Counted from the stretch's first letter, positions 14,919 through 24,262 are shown. The stretch: 64,000 nt of DNA from DAOUJI01 sp965219565 (GCA_965219565.1 OZ244780.1:2170001-2234000); one strand, 5' to 3'. The notes: generated by a model from the letters alone, not told the origin. A program made the numbers and translations.

Positions 14919-16106
14919 ATGGAGCTGCAATTCACCAAGGAACAGAACGACTTCCGCCAGGAAATCCTTGATTTCCTGAAGCAGGAGTTGCCCGCTGACT
15001 GGGCTCCTATGGAGCAGGGCGAACACCACCATGAGGATAGGTTTGAGTTCAGTCGAAGCATGGCCACCAAGCTGGCCAACAAGGGTTGGCTGACCATGCA
15101 CTGGCCAGTAGAGTACGGCGGTCAGGGACGCTCCCACGTTGAGCAGATGATTTACCGGGAAGAAATCGCCTACAACGGCGTGCCCGGCACCGACCTGGGA
15201 GCTGGAGCCGTGGCGTGGGTGGGACCCACCCTTATTCTCTACGGCACTGACGAACAGAAGGAGGAGCACCTGCCCCCCATCACCAGGGCCGAGAGGTACT
15301 GGTGCACCTTCTACAGCGAGCCTGAGACGGGTTCGGACTTGGCGGGCTTGCAGACCAGCGCCGTGGAGGACGGCGACGATTTCGTGGTCAACGGTTCCAA
15401 GATATGGACCTCCGGCGCCCACATCGCCGACTGGGGCTGGCTGGCCGCCCGCACCGACCCCGACGCCCCCAAGCACAGGGGCATCAGCCTGATGCTGGTG
15501 GACATGAAGAGTCCAGGCATCACCGTCCGCCCGGTCATAAAGATGACCGGAGACCATGAGTTCAACCAGGTCTACTTCGACAACGTCCGCATCCCCAAGA
15601 AGAACTTGGTGGGTGAGTTGAACCGGGGCTGGTACACCCTCGCCGTGGCGCTGGACTTCGAGCGGTCGGGGATTTCCTACTCCGCAGTGGGAAAGAGGAA
15701 CCTGGAGAACTTGGTGCAGTACACGCGAGAGACCACCCATAAGGGCGAACCGCTGGCCAAAGACCCCATAGTCCGAAACAAGCTGGTGGACACCGCCATT
15801 GAGATTCAGGTGTCCCGGTGGCTGTCCTACAGGGTGGGCTGGATGCAAGGCCAGGGCCTTGTCCCCAACTACGAGGCCTCCATGTCCAAGGTGTACGGCT
15901 CGGAACTCCAGCAGCGCCTCGCCAACCGCGGTCTCGAGATACTGGGTCAGTACGGCCCCCTGTGGAAGGACTCAAAGTGGGCGCGGCTCAACGGAACCTT
16001 CTCCAGGGCTGCGTTGGACCAGTACTCCGCCACCATCGGCGCCGGCACGTCGGAAATCCAGCGCAACATCATCGCCCGGCGGGGCCTCGGCCTGCCCAGA
16101 GACTAA
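14919..16106 (+). CDS. Acyl-CoA dehydrogenase
   Basis: 395 residues, full-length FAD-dependent acyl-CoA dehydrogenase: N-terminal helical domain, 'YSEPETGSDLAGL' signature of the middle beta domain near residue 130, and a C-terminal 'GTSEIQRNIIARRGLGLP' signature. AAGGAG precedes ATG. It closes the operon that begins at 12215, and would supply the unsaturated acyl-CoA to the MaoC hydratase pair. Its closest relatives in the window are the genes at 18834 and 20215. Confidence 0.93.
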   Translation: MELQFTKEQNDFRQEILDFLKQELPADWAPMEQGEHHHEDRFEFSRSMATKLANKGWLTMHWPVEYGGQGRSHVEQMIYREEIAYNGVPGTDLGAGAVAWVGPTLILYGTDEQKEEHLPPITRAERYWCTFYSEPETGSDLAGLQTSAVEDGDDFVVNGSKIWTSGAHIADWGWLAARTDPDAPKHRGISLMLVDMKSPGITVRPVIKMTGDHEFNQVYFDNVRIPKKNLVGELNRGWYTLAVALDFERSGISYSAVGKRNLENLVQYTRETTHKGEPLAKDPIVRNKLVDTAIEIQVSRWLSYRVGWMQGQGLVPNYEASMSKVYGSELQQRLANRGLEILGQYGPLWKDSKWARLNGTFSRAALDQYSATIGAGTSEIQRNIIARRGLGLPRD

Positions 16107-16130
16107 CCCCAACCGAACGCTGGTACACAG

Positions 16131-16159
16131 AGAGGGGAGCGGACAGTCCGCTCCCCTCT
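16131..16159 (+). terminator. Hairpin at the end of the 12215-16106 operon
   Basis: A perfect 13-bp stem (AGAGGGGAGCGGA / TCCGCTCCCCTCT) with a 3-nt loop, 24 bp after the acyl-CoA dehydrogenase stop. Only a short T/A-rich tail follows, so termination strength is uncertain. Confidence 0.6.
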
Positions 16160-16264
16160 TCAATATTCCCCTCATTGACCTACTTGGTGCCTCAGCATAG
16201 ACTTACATCAGGTCGAGTTAGCACACAGGGCCTGCTCGTACACTGACGAAACAGATGGTCCAAG

Positions 16265-18781
16265 TTGAAACCGCTAGTCGAACTGTCAACTCTCGGTCTC
16301 ATTTGGGGACTATTGGTTCTCTCGGTAGCGGCCGCTGCTGGATGCGATGTCTTTGAGCCTGAGACATCCGAAGAGCTTGTGGCCCCTTATACAGATTCAA
16401 CGCTGCCACCCATACCAACCGATATCCCCGCTGTTTCGCCAACATCAGCATACCCGACTCTACACCCGACTAAATCCCAGAGTCCTACACCTACGTCGAC
16501 TCCGGATTTCACCCCACCTCCACCACCAATCAGCGTTACTCCTACCCCACGTTCTACCCCTACACCCATGCCGGGTCCTTCGCCAGCACCACCCCCTATT
16601 ACTCCCGCCCCTACTCCGCAGCGTACGCCCGCGCCCAATCCTACAGTCGAAGACGCAGCCGTTACGGAACTCTCAAAGATTGTCCCATGGTTCCAAAATA
16701 CGCTGGACCCCGCACACATCGAAGCTGCCAACGCACTCACCGACATATGGGTGCGAAACGCAGGTTTTGGGAAAACGGTCGCCCAAATTCCCTGGTTAGC
16801 AGACTCACCCACATCCGTTGAAGCCATGGCTCTCTCAGCGTTGAGGGACATAGCATCACAAGACCTGGACACAGCGAGGACCGTTACTCGCAGGATGCTA
16901 TCCGACAACATCGTCACAGAACCGCAGGCGCTGTTACTCGCGCAGTTCTTTCACGGTGTAGTGAAGAATGATTGGCAGTTAGGGAAATATATTGCGGATA
17001 GTGGATGGCTAGCAGACGGTTTAACAGATGAGGAATGGTCTGTAATCGACACCATACTCGGGGCCGCCGACGCACACTACTATGACGCTTGGGTTAATCC
17101 AAAGACGTTCACGTTCCTCCATGGCGTCAACTATCTCCTTCGACAAAGACCAGATTTCTTCCGACACCTTCTCCATCAGCCATGGTTTTCAGACGGGCTA
17201 GATGAAGAGGATAAGGCCTTCGTGATGACCTTGGTCAATGTCGTCCCGCAGTCGCCCTCTCTCTTTATCGAACTGGTACAGTCTCGCTTCACACGGTCAC
17301 AGACCATCACCCTTCCGTTGGCCGGCGACGTCAACCTTTGGGTGTTCCAAAGTCGACCCTTTGCACCAGACGACAGCACGATAGAGGCTTTGGAAGATGC
17401 TGTTAGCAACCTGGAAAAATTGATGCAGACTCCGTTCCCTCAGAAGAATATAACTTTGTTGATGGTATATCGAGACTCTGAGACGGATTATGATCTCCAT
17501 CAAAACTTGGCTGGGTGGCTATCGGGACGTGGCCATAAAACCATATGGCTTCCAAGGTCAGAATCCGGGGGATTTGACGAATCTACTCTCTATCACGAGA
17601 CAGCCCACTACTACCTCGTATTGTTTCCAGTATGGTTTATGGAGGGAGGGTCCGATTTCATGGCTTGGTATATCGAGAACCAACCCGGCAATGCCGATGT
17701 TCCCGAAACCGGTATGCAGGGTTTGGAGAGGTTGATCCAGTTAAATTGCCACGACAAAGGAGTCAAGAACCTAACTCAAATGAACGACCACCAAGGCTTC
17801 TATTACAACTTGAACCGTTGTAATTACTGGATGGGCGCACACTTCCTGATCAACGTCTATACACTGCTGGGAGAAGAAGTCTTGTCGTTGGTATTCAGGG
17901 ACATCTACTCATTAGAACATTCAGATGACAAGGTCGGACAACTTACTGGAAAGGATATTTATCTATCATTCCTGAATCATACTCCTCCTGATCGACAAGA
18001 GGAATTTCGACACCTGTTCAAGAAATTACACGGAGGACCCTGGACCGACGCCAACCTGGAAGCACTAGATGACCACGGCAACGACGCACAACATGCCTCT
18101 CAACTCTCGTTCGGACACGCTGCACCAGGTTCGATGGACCACGCGTTTGACTCGGACTACTTTCAATTTCAGGCCGAGGAAGGCAAAAAATATGACATGG
18201 TCCTGAACCGCTTAACGTTGGCGGACTCTCGCATCAAGCTCTATGCACCTGACGGCACAACCGTGCTGGATGGTTCTGTACAATTTCCTAACGCCGACCC
18301 TCCGATTATAGGTTGGACGGCGCCCAGCTCAAACCTATATTTTCTCGCCGTGGACAGCCCCTACGGACACAAAGGAACGTATCACCTGTCCGTTGATCAA
18401 ATCGAGCCCAATGTGGCTCCTGTCGACCAGCACGGCGATGATGCAGAGTCAGCCGCCGTGTTAGTTGTCGGAGAAACTGTCCAAGGCGTCTTGGAAACGG
18501 AATCAGACAAAGACTACTTCCGATTTCAAGCCGAGCACGGTGGTGTGTATCGTATAGTCGCCACTGGCGAGACAGCGATCCATTTACGGATATCGTTGTA
18601 TGCTTCTGACGGTGTTGCACCATTGATGATTGGATCGGGGCCTAATAGGTCACATATCCTATGGGAAGCTCCTGAATCGCGGGAATATTACCTTTCTGTG
18701 GATAGCCCATTGGCGAAGACCGGCCCTTACCATATCGTGATCACGCACGCCAACTCACAAGCGAGCGAGAAAGCCGACTAG
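16265..18781 (+). CDS. Exported lipoprotein with gluzincin-type peptidase domain and C-terminal PPC domains
   Basis: 838 residues. TTG start; a signal segment ends in VAAAAGC, with the lipidated Cys at about 27. A long Pro/Thr/Ser linker (about 45-125) leads to a helical region and then a zinc-peptidase site, HETAH at about residues 445-449, with a downstream Glu in FMEGGSDF about 15 residues later, as in peptidase-MA-like gluzincins. Two repeated beta-sandwich segments near the C terminus (each 'DYFxFQAExGxxY' and 'FLAVDSPYGHKGTYHLSV' type) resemble bacterial pre-peptidase C-terminal domains. The gene is A/T-richer than its neighbours and sits between two acyl-CoA dehydrogenase units without functional link. 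Substrate unknown. Confidence 0.78.
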   Translation: MKPLVELSTLGLIWGLLVLSVAAAAGCDVFEPETSEELVAPYTDSTLPPIPTDIPAVSPTSAYPTLHPTKSQSPTPTSTPDFTPPPPPISVTPTPRSTPTPMPGPSPAPPPITPAPTPQRTPAPNPTVEDAAVTELSKIVPWFQNTLDPAHIEAANALTDIWVRNAGFGKTVAQIPWLADSPTSVEAMALSALRDIASQDLDTARTVTRRMLSDNIVTEPQALLLAQFFHGVVKNDWQLGKYIADSGWLADGLTDEEWSVIDTILGAADAHYYDAWVNPKTFTFLHGVNYLLRQRPDFFRHLLHQPWFSDGLDEEDKAFVMTLVNVVPQSPSLFIELVQSRFTRSQTITLPLAGDVNLWVFQSRPFAPDDSTIEALEDAVSNLEKLMQTPFPQKNITLLMVYRDSETDYDLHQNLAGWLSGRGHKTIWLPRSESGGFDESTLYHETAHYYLVLFPVWFMEGGSDFMAWYIENQPGNADVPETGMQGLERLIQLNCHDKGVKNLTQMNDHQGFYYNLNRCNYWMGAHFLINVYTLLGEEVLSLVFRDIYSLEHSDDKVGQLTGKDIYLSFLNHTPPDRQEEFRHLFKKLHGGPWTDANLEALDDHGNDAQHASQLSFGHAAPGSMDHAFDSDYFQFQAEEGKKYDMVLNRLTLADSRIKLYAPDGTTVLDGSVQFPNADPPIIGWTAPSSNLYFLAVDSPYGHKGTYHLSVDQIEPNVAPVDQHGDDAESAAVLVVGETVQGVLETESDKDYFRFQAEHGGVYRIVATGETAIHLRISLYASDGVAPLMIGSGPNRSHILWEAPESREYYLSVDSPLAKTGPYHIVITHANSQASEKAD

Positions 18782-18833
18782 CTGCCAATCGCTTGCATAT
18801 CTTTTGCAGTACCGTCTCCAAGGAGCGTATCCC

Positions 18834-20021
18834 ATGCGCCTGAAGTTTACATCGGAGCAGGAAGCCTTCCGCCAGGAAATACTTGACTTCTTCAATGAGG
18901 TGTTGCCCAGCGACTGGGAGCCTATGGAGCTGGGCGGCATGTACCATCCCGACCACCGGGAGTTCACCGCCCTCATGGCGAAGAAGCTCGCGGAAAAAGG
19001 CTGGCTCACCATGCACTGGCCTGTGGAGTACGGCGGGCAGAGCAGGTCCCACGTAGAGCAGGCCATATATAGCGACGAAGTTTCCTACATGGGCGTTCCA
19101 GGCACGGACCTGGGAGCGGGGGCCGTGGGCTGGATCGGACCAACTCTCATACGCTACGGCACTGAAGAGCAGAAGAAGGAGCACCTGCCGCCCATAACCA
19201 GGGCCGAGAGGTACTGGTGCACCTTGTACAGCGAACCCGAGGCTGGCTCCGACCTAGCCAGCCTTCAGACCAGCGCGGTCCAGGACGGGGACGACTTCGT
19301 GGTGAACGGCTCCAAGATTTGGAACTCCGGCGCCCACATAGCCGACTGGGGCTGGCTTGCGGCCCGGACCGACCCCGACGCTCCAAAGCACCGGGGCATC
19401 AGCCTGATGATGGTGGACATGAAGACTCCCGGCGTCACCGTGCGGCCCGTGATCAAGATGACCGGCGACCACGAGTTCAACCAGGTCTTCTTCGACAACG
19501 TACGAGTCCCCAAGAGCAACTTGGTGGGCGAGCTGGACCAGGGATGGTACACGATGGCAGTGGCGCTGGACTTCGAGCGATCGGGCGTCTATTTCCCCGC
19601 GGTGGCCAGGAGGAACTTGGAGACGCTGGTGCAATACGCCAAAGAAACCACCCACTGCGGCAAGCGGCTGTCACAGAACAAGGTCGTGCGGAACAAGCTG
19701 GTGGACTCAGCGATTGACGTGGAGGTCTCCCGCTGGCTGTCTTACAGGGTGGCCTGGATGCAAGGTGAGGGCATGGTCCCCAACTACGAAGCGTCGATGG
19801 CCAAAGTCTACGGCTCGGAGCTCCAGATCCGGCTGGCCAATACCGGCATGGAGATTCTGGGCCAGTACGGTCAGCTGTGGAAGGGGTCCAAATGGGCGCG
19901 TCTCCACGGTTCCTTCGCCCACACGTACCTTAACGCGTTCTCCTTCAACATCGCCGGAGGCACCGGAGAAATTCAGCGGAACATCATGGCCACCAGGGGC
20001 CTGGGGCTGCCCCGACGTTAG
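18834..20021 (+). CDS. Acyl-CoA dehydrogenase
   Basis: 395 residues from ATG 18834, chosen because AAGGAG lies eight bases upstream; an earlier in-frame TTG at 18804 lacks one. It shows 'YSEPEAGSDLASL' and the C-terminal 'GTGEIQRNIMATRGLGLP'. Very similar along its length to the proteins at 14919 and 20215. A palindromic repeat separates it from the next copy. Confidence 0.92.
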   Translation: MRLKFTSEQEAFRQEILDFFNEVLPSDWEPMELGGMYHPDHREFTALMAKKLAEKGWLTMHWPVEYGGQSRSHVEQAIYSDEVSYMGVPGTDLGAGAVGWIGPTLIRYGTEEQKKEHLPPITRAERYWCTLYSEPEAGSDLASLQTSAVQDGDDFVVNGSKIWNSGAHIADWGWLAARTDPDAPKHRGISLMMVDMKTPGVTVRPVIKMTGDHEFNQVFFDNVRVPKSNLVGELDQGWYTMAVALDFERSGVYFPAVARRNLETLVQYAKETTHCGKRLSQNKVVRNKLVDSAIDVEVSRWLSYRVAWMQGEGMVPNYEASMAKVYGSELQIRLANTGMEILGQYGQLWKGSKWARLHGSFAHTYLNAFSFNIAGGTGEIQRNIMATRGLGLPRR

Positions 20022-20030
20022 GGCTTGTCC

Positions 20031-20108
20031 CCCTCACCCCAGCCCTCTCCCACCAGAGGAGAAGGGACATACCCCCTCGCCCTTGACGGGAGAGGGTCGG
20101 GGTGAGGG
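20031..20108. repeat. Palindromic intergenic repeat (REP-like)
   Basis: Two 21-base arms, CCCTCACCCCAGCCCTCTCCC at 20031-20051 (quoted in part elsewhere) and its near-perfect inverse at 20088-20108, separated by an inner segment with the sequence CCCTTGACGGG. A shorter copy of the same element lies at 42692-42727. Such C-rich palindromes are widespread intergenic repeats; it may also act as a terminator after the 18834 gene. Confidence 0.75.
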
Positions 20109-20214
20109 TCAATAGTCTAGGAGCCCTGGCTTCCGCCGGGGAAGTTGACCGCCTGCGTTCCAGGCCATAGACTTGTCGCTAGCTTATTTGCCACGCGGCC
20201 CGCCGGAGGAGCCT

Positions 20215-21402
20215 ATGCACATGGAGTTCACCCCGGAGCAAGAAGCCTTTCGCCAGGAGATAAAGGACTTCTTCAAAGAAACGCTCCCTGCCGACTTCGA
20301 GCCTATGGACTCTGGGGCCATGTACCATGCCGACACTCGGGAGTTTGCCCACAACATGGCCAAGAAGCTGTCCGCGAAAGGATGGCTCACCATGCACTGG
20401 CCGGTCGAATACGGCGGCCAGAGTCGGTCATACATAGAGCAGGCCATATACAGCGACGAAGTGGCCTATCACGGTTCGCCGGGCACAGACGTAGGCGGAG
20501 GGGCCGTGGCCTGGATTGGGCCCACGATCATCCGTTTCGGCACCGAGGAGCAGAAGAAGGAGCATCTGCCTCCCATCACCAGAGCCGAGAAGTATTGGAC
20601 CACCCTGTACAGTGAGCCGGAGACGGGTTCCGACCTGGCTGGACTGATAACCTCGGCCACCGAGGACGGCGACGAATACGTTATCAACGGGTCCAAGATA
20701 TGGAATTCAGGCGCCCACATCGCCGACTGGGGCTGGATAGCCGTCAGGACCAACCCCGACGCCCCCAAGCACCGGGGAATAAGCCTGATGATGGTGGACA
20801 TGACCACCCCGGGAATCACCGTTCGGCCCGTCATAAAGATGACCGGAGAGCATGAGTTCAATCAAGTCTACTTCGACAACGTCCGGGTGCCCAAGAAGAA
20901 CCTCATCGGCGAGCAGGACCGTGGCTGGTACACCATGGCGGTGGCTCTGGACTTCGAACGCGCCGGAGTCCACTACTCTTCAAACGGCAGAAGAAACCTT
21001 GAACGGTTGGTGCAGTACGCGAAGGAGACCAACCACAACGGCAAGCCCCTTTCCCAAGACAAAGTCGTCCGACACAAGCTCGTGAACCTGGCCGTCGAGA
21101 TACAGGCCTCGCGATGGATTGCCTACAGAGTTGCCTGGATGCAGGGACAGGGTCTGGTGCCGAACTACGAGGCGTCGATGTCCAAGGTCTTCGGCTCAGA
21201 GCTGCAGCAAAAAGTGGCAAACACAGGCATAGAAATCCTGGGCCAATACGGGCAGCTATGGAAGAACTCCAAGTGGGTCAAGCTCCGGGGAAGTCTCTCC
21301 AGGGCGTATCTCAACCAATTCGGCGCGAACATCGCCGGCGGCACCGGCGAAATACAGCGAAACATCATCGCCACCAGGGGACTGGGACTGCCCAGGCAGT
21401 AA
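20215..21402 (+). CDS. Acyl-CoA dehydrogenase
   Basis: 395 residues. ATG 20215 follows GGAGGA at proper spacing; an upstream in-frame start at 20173 adds an unlikely extension. It carries 'YSEPETGSDLAGL' and 'GTGEIQRNIIATRGLGLP' signatures. It is the third closely related copy in 7 kb and leads an operon with the SCP-x-like thiolase and its DUF35 partner (21437-23070), mirroring the 12215-16106 unit. Confidence 0.92.
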   Translation: MHMEFTPEQEAFRQEIKDFFKETLPADFEPMDSGAMYHADTREFAHNMAKKLSAKGWLTMHWPVEYGGQSRSYIEQAIYSDEVAYHGSPGTDVGGGAVAWIGPTIIRFGTEEQKKEHLPPITRAEKYWTTLYSEPETGSDLAGLITSATEDGDEYVINGSKIWNSGAHIADWGWIAVRTNPDAPKHRGISLMMVDMTTPGITVRPVIKMTGEHEFNQVYFDNVRVPKKNLIGEQDRGWYTMAVALDFERAGVHYSSNGRRNLERLVQYAKETNHNGKPLSQDKVVRHKLVNLAVEIQASRWIAYRVAWMQGQGLVPNYEASMSKVFGSELQQKVANTGIEILGQYGQLWKNSKWVKLRGSLSRAYLNQFGANIAGGTGEIQRNIIATRGLGLPRQ

Positions 21403-21436
21403 GGTCAACACCGCACAAGAATTATAGGGGGCGGCA

Positions 21437-22594
21437 ATGTCATACAAGGAACTTCGGGGCAAAGTGGCCATTGTCGGCGCCGATGAAGCCGACGAAAACG
21501 GAGTCCAGCCCAACAAGTCGGTCTTGCAACTCCACGCCGAGGGCGCAGTGAACGCCATGCACGACGCCGGCCTGGAAAAGGGAGACATCGACGGCCTCTT
21601 CACGGCGGGAACCAACGCCGCCGTCCTGGCCGAATACCTAGGCATGAGGCCCAGGTATGTCGACGGCACGACTGTGGGAGGCTGCTCCTTCGTGATTATG
21701 ATGGAGCACGCTATGTTGGCCCTTGAACATGGCATGTGCGACTACGCCCTCATCAGCCACGGCCAGAGCGGACGCAGCCGCATCGGAGAACCCCGCGCCC
21801 CCGTGGACCCATCCACGCCCGCAGGCCAGTTCGAGCAGCCCTTCGGAGCCCTTGGCCCTCCTACTCTGTTCTCGCTGCCCATCCTCAGGTACATGAAGGA
21901 GACGGGAACCACTCTGGAGAACCTGGCCGAGGTGGCAGTGGCCACCCGAAAATGGGCCAGCCTCAATCCCAGGGCCATAATGCGGGAACCCCAGACCATC
22001 GACGACGTGCTCAGCGCCCGGATGATATGCTACCCCCTCACCTTGCCCATGTGCTGCCTGGTCACCGACGCCGCCGGATCAGTCATACTCACCACCGCCG
22101 ACCGGGCCAAGGACTTGAAGCAGAAGCCCGTCTACCTGCTGGGAACGGGAGAGGCCCTAAGCCACTGGAGCATAGGACAGATGCCCGACTTCACCTGGTC
22201 CCACGCCTTCGAGACATCGGGCCAACGGGCTTTCGACATGGCAGGCGTAAAGCACGAGGATATAGACGTCGTCGAGTTTTACGACGCCTTCGTCCATACG
22301 CCCATCTTTGCCATTGAAGCCCTGGGCTTCTGCCCCAGAGGAGAGGGCGGCAGGTTTATTTCCGGCCAGAGAACGGCCCCCGGCGGAGACTTCCCCATGA
22401 ACACCAACGGCGGCGGCCTCTCCTACACCCACCCGGGGATGTACGGGATGTTCATCATACTGGAGGCCGTACGCCAGCTCCGGAGCCAGGGCGGAGACCG
22501 CCAGGTGGAGGGCGCCAAGACAGCCGTAGTGAATGGGCCGGGCGGAATGTTCGCCGCTTCAGGCACTGCCATTCTCGGCGTTGAAGTTCCGTAA
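21437..22594 (+). CDS. SCP-x-like thiolase family protein
   Basis: 385 residues of the lipid-transfer-protein thiolase branch. Unlike the 13214 product, it keeps a Cys at the expected nucleophile region (TVGGCSF, C83). It also has the 'FYDAFVHTPIFAIEALGFC' block and an 'NTNGGGLSYTHPGMYG' turn that holds the active-site His. It could be a true thiolase or a DUF35-dependent acyltransferase. The DUF35 gene follows after 62 bp. Confidence 0.82.
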   Translation: MSYKELRGKVAIVGADEADENGVQPNKSVLQLHAEGAVNAMHDAGLEKGDIDGLFTAGTNAAVLAEYLGMRPRYVDGTTVGGCSFVIMMEHAMLALEHGMCDYALISHGQSGRSRIGEPRAPVDPSTPAGQFEQPFGALGPPTLFSLPILRYMKETGTTLENLAEVAVATRKWASLNPRAIMREPQTIDDVLSARMICYPLTLPMCCLVTDAAGSVILTTADRAKDLKQKPVYLLGTGEALSHWSIGQMPDFTWSHAFETSGQRAFDMAGVKHEDIDVVEFYDAFVHTPIFAIEALGFCPRGEGGRFISGQRTAPGGDFPMNTNGGGLSYTHPGMYGMFIILEAVRQLRSQGGDRQVEGAKTAVVNGPGGMFAASGTAILGVEVP

Positions 22595-22656
22595 CATGCG
22601 CCGGAGTCCGTTAGTCACCAACTTCCCATGCCGTCAACCTCGATAGGAGAAACCCA

Positions 22657-23070
22657 ATGACGACACCGCAAAAGCCGCTTCCCAAAGCCACACCTGAAAC
22701 AGAAGCCTTCTGGCAAGGCTGCAAAGAGGGGAAGCTGACGCTGCCGCGCTGCGGCGACTGCAACCAGTTCCACTATTACCCCAGGGCCATATGCCCCCAC
22801 TGCTGGGGCCGAACATTGACCTGGGAGGAGTTGAGCGGCAAGGGCAAGCTCTACAGCTACGTCATCAGCCACCGCCCTGCGCCCGGATTCCAGGAAGAGA
22901 CGCCTTACGCGATCGCTGTCGTGGAACTGGACGAGGGACCTCGCATGATGACCAACCTGACCGGCGTCGACCAGACTCCCGAGGCTCTCGTGCTGGACAT
23001 GCCCCTGGAAATCACCTTCGAGGAAGTCACCGAAGAGGTGACCATGTTCAAGTTCAAGCCCTCGGGCTAG
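22657..23070 (+). CDS. Zn-ribbon/OB-fold DUF35 protein
   Basis: 137 residues: helix with FWQGCKEGKL, zinc ribbon C32-x2-C35-x10-C46-x2-C49, then OB fold from KLYSYV to the end. Partner of the preceding thiolase. The last 35 bases of this gene are repeated at 24177-24211, on the far side of the MntA/HepT module. Confidence 0.88.
   Translation: MTTPQKPLPKATPETEAFWQGCKEGKLTLPRCGDCNQFHYYPRAICPHCWGRTLTWEELSGKGKLYSYVISHRPAPGFQEETPYAIAVVELDEGPRMMTNLTGVDQTPEALVLDMPLEITFEEVTEEVTMFKFKPSG
23036..23070 (+). repeat. 35-bp direct repeat, left copy (3' end of the DUF35 gene)
   Basis: The final ten codons plus stop of the DUF35 gene. It matches 24177-24211 at 33 of 35 positions by my count. The repeats flank the nucleotidyltransferase/HepT pair, as expected if that pair was inserted into a duplicated gene end. 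Confidence 0.8.
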
Positions 23071-23355
23071 CGGGGCGGGTACGGATCGGGTCTCGCCACC
23101 GTCCCCCTTGAGTGAAACGGGAAAGAAGTCAAAGGATCCCGTTCGTGATACAGTACACCACGACCGCAAATTGACGGGCTAGGGATACTGCACTCCGAAC
23201 TCTGTTACGGCTCCAAGCCGAGGGTTCGAGCATCGCTGAGCAACGACCGTGCTTAGGAGCATCCCTAGTGAGGCTGGAGGGACTCACGATTGAAGGCCTA
23301 CCCTCTCGGATGATACATTACAATACAGTTGTTCCGCCCACAGAATGTTCGGGCG

Positions 23356-23679
23356 ATGGTCATAGGTAAGACATTGAACCCGCTGGTTTACGTTCATAAG
23401 GAAAGACTCGCATCCCTGTGCCGGGCTAGAGGCATAAAGCGTCTTTCTATCTTCGGGTCGGCGCTGGGCCTCGAATTTGGACCGGAGAGCGATATCGACG
23501 TGCTGGTTGAATTCGAGGACGGCCGCACTCCGGGATTGCTGGGAATCAGCCGTCTGGAACGAGAGTTGTCCTCCTTATTCGGAGGGCGGAAAGTCGATGT
23601 TCGAACCGCCGAAGACCTGAGCCTCTATTTTCGCCATAGGGTGATAGAAGAGGCTGAAATACAGTATGGACAGCACTGA
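23356..23679 (+). CDS. MntA-like nucleotidyltransferase antitoxin
   Basis: 107 residues of the minimal nucleotidyltransferase (MNT) fold. The catalytic motif GSALGLEFGPESDIDVLVEF holds the GSx10-13DxD signature. In type VII toxin-antitoxin pairs MntA AMPylates a Tyr next to the RNase site of HepT and so inactivates it. It overlaps the HepT gene by 14 bp. No clear ribosome-binding site; TTG 23329 is an alternative start. Confidence 0.85.
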   Translation: MVIGKTLNPLVYVHKERLASLCRARGIKRLSIFGSALGLEFGPESDIDVLVEFEDGRTPGLLGISRLERELSSLFGGRKVDVRTAEDLSLYFRHRVIEEAEIQYGQH

Positions 23680-24010
23680 CGAAGTTCGGCTGCGTCACAT
23701 GCTGGACGCGGCGCAGGAGGCACTGTCTTTCGTTCAGGGACGTTCCCGTGCTGAACTCGATGAAAATCGGATGCTCGTGCTGTCGTTGGTCAAAGACGTT
23801 GAGATTATCGGAGAGGCGGCATACAGAATCTCCGAAGCGGCCCGTGGAGACTTGCCATCTATTCCCTGGGCAGACGTCATCGGGATGCGCCACCGTCTGA
23901 TACATGCCTATTTCGACATCAACCTTGATGTGCTCTGGCAGACTCTAGTGGACGACCTACCAGAGCTGATTTCCTTGATTGAGCCCGTATTACGACCCAG
24001 ATCAGAGTGA
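23666..24010 (+). CDS. HepT-like RNase toxin (DUF86)
   Basis: 114 residues, all-helical HEPN fold. The RNase motif R-x4-H followed by Y occurs in GMRHRLIHAYFDIN, and the Tyr after the His is the residue AMPylated in known HepT proteins. The N-terminal 'VKDVEIIGEAAYRIS' helix is typical of the family. It pairs with the overlapping MntA-like gene, most likely as a plasmid-style stability or defence toxin-antitoxin module. Confidence 0.87.
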   Translation: MDSTDEVRLRHMLDAAQEALSFVQGRSRAELDENRMLVLSLVKDVEIIGEAAYRISEAARGDLPSIPWADVIGMRHRLIHAYFDINLDVLWQTLVDDLPELISLIEPVLRPRSE

Positions 24011-24176
24011 CGCACGTTAGCGTCCAAATGGGGACGCCTATGACAGATCAGGCCGATCGCTATCTGTTCTCTCAAATATGAGAAGCAACTCTGTCCCACC
24101 TAACGACTAACGGTTAGTTCGAGCCGGGCTGCTTCTAGCCCTATCCAAGTACACCACCCGAGATTACCGGACTTTA

Positions 24177-24211
24177 AGGTGACCATGTTCAAGTTCAAGC
24201 CCGCGGGGTAG
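24177..24211 (+). repeat. 35-bp direct repeat, right copy
   Basis: A copy of the 3' end of the DUF35 gene, differing at two bases and encoding VTMFKFKPAG plus stop with no start or body of its own. It is the right border of the segment carrying MntA/HepT. Confidence 0.8.
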
Positions 24212-24262
24212 ATCCCGGGGCTTAGCAAGGGCCAAGGTTCTCTTGCCCCCTTTTAGAGAATG

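Noticed and set aside
14799..15848. Open frame of 349 codons antisense to the 14919 acyl-CoA dehydrogenase
   Set aside because: The sense gene has every family signature; the antisense frame has none.
23071..23355. Possible tRNA-like fragment (GGTTCGAGC near 23224)
   Set aside because: Only a T-loop-like string is present; I could not fold acceptor or anticodon arms around it.
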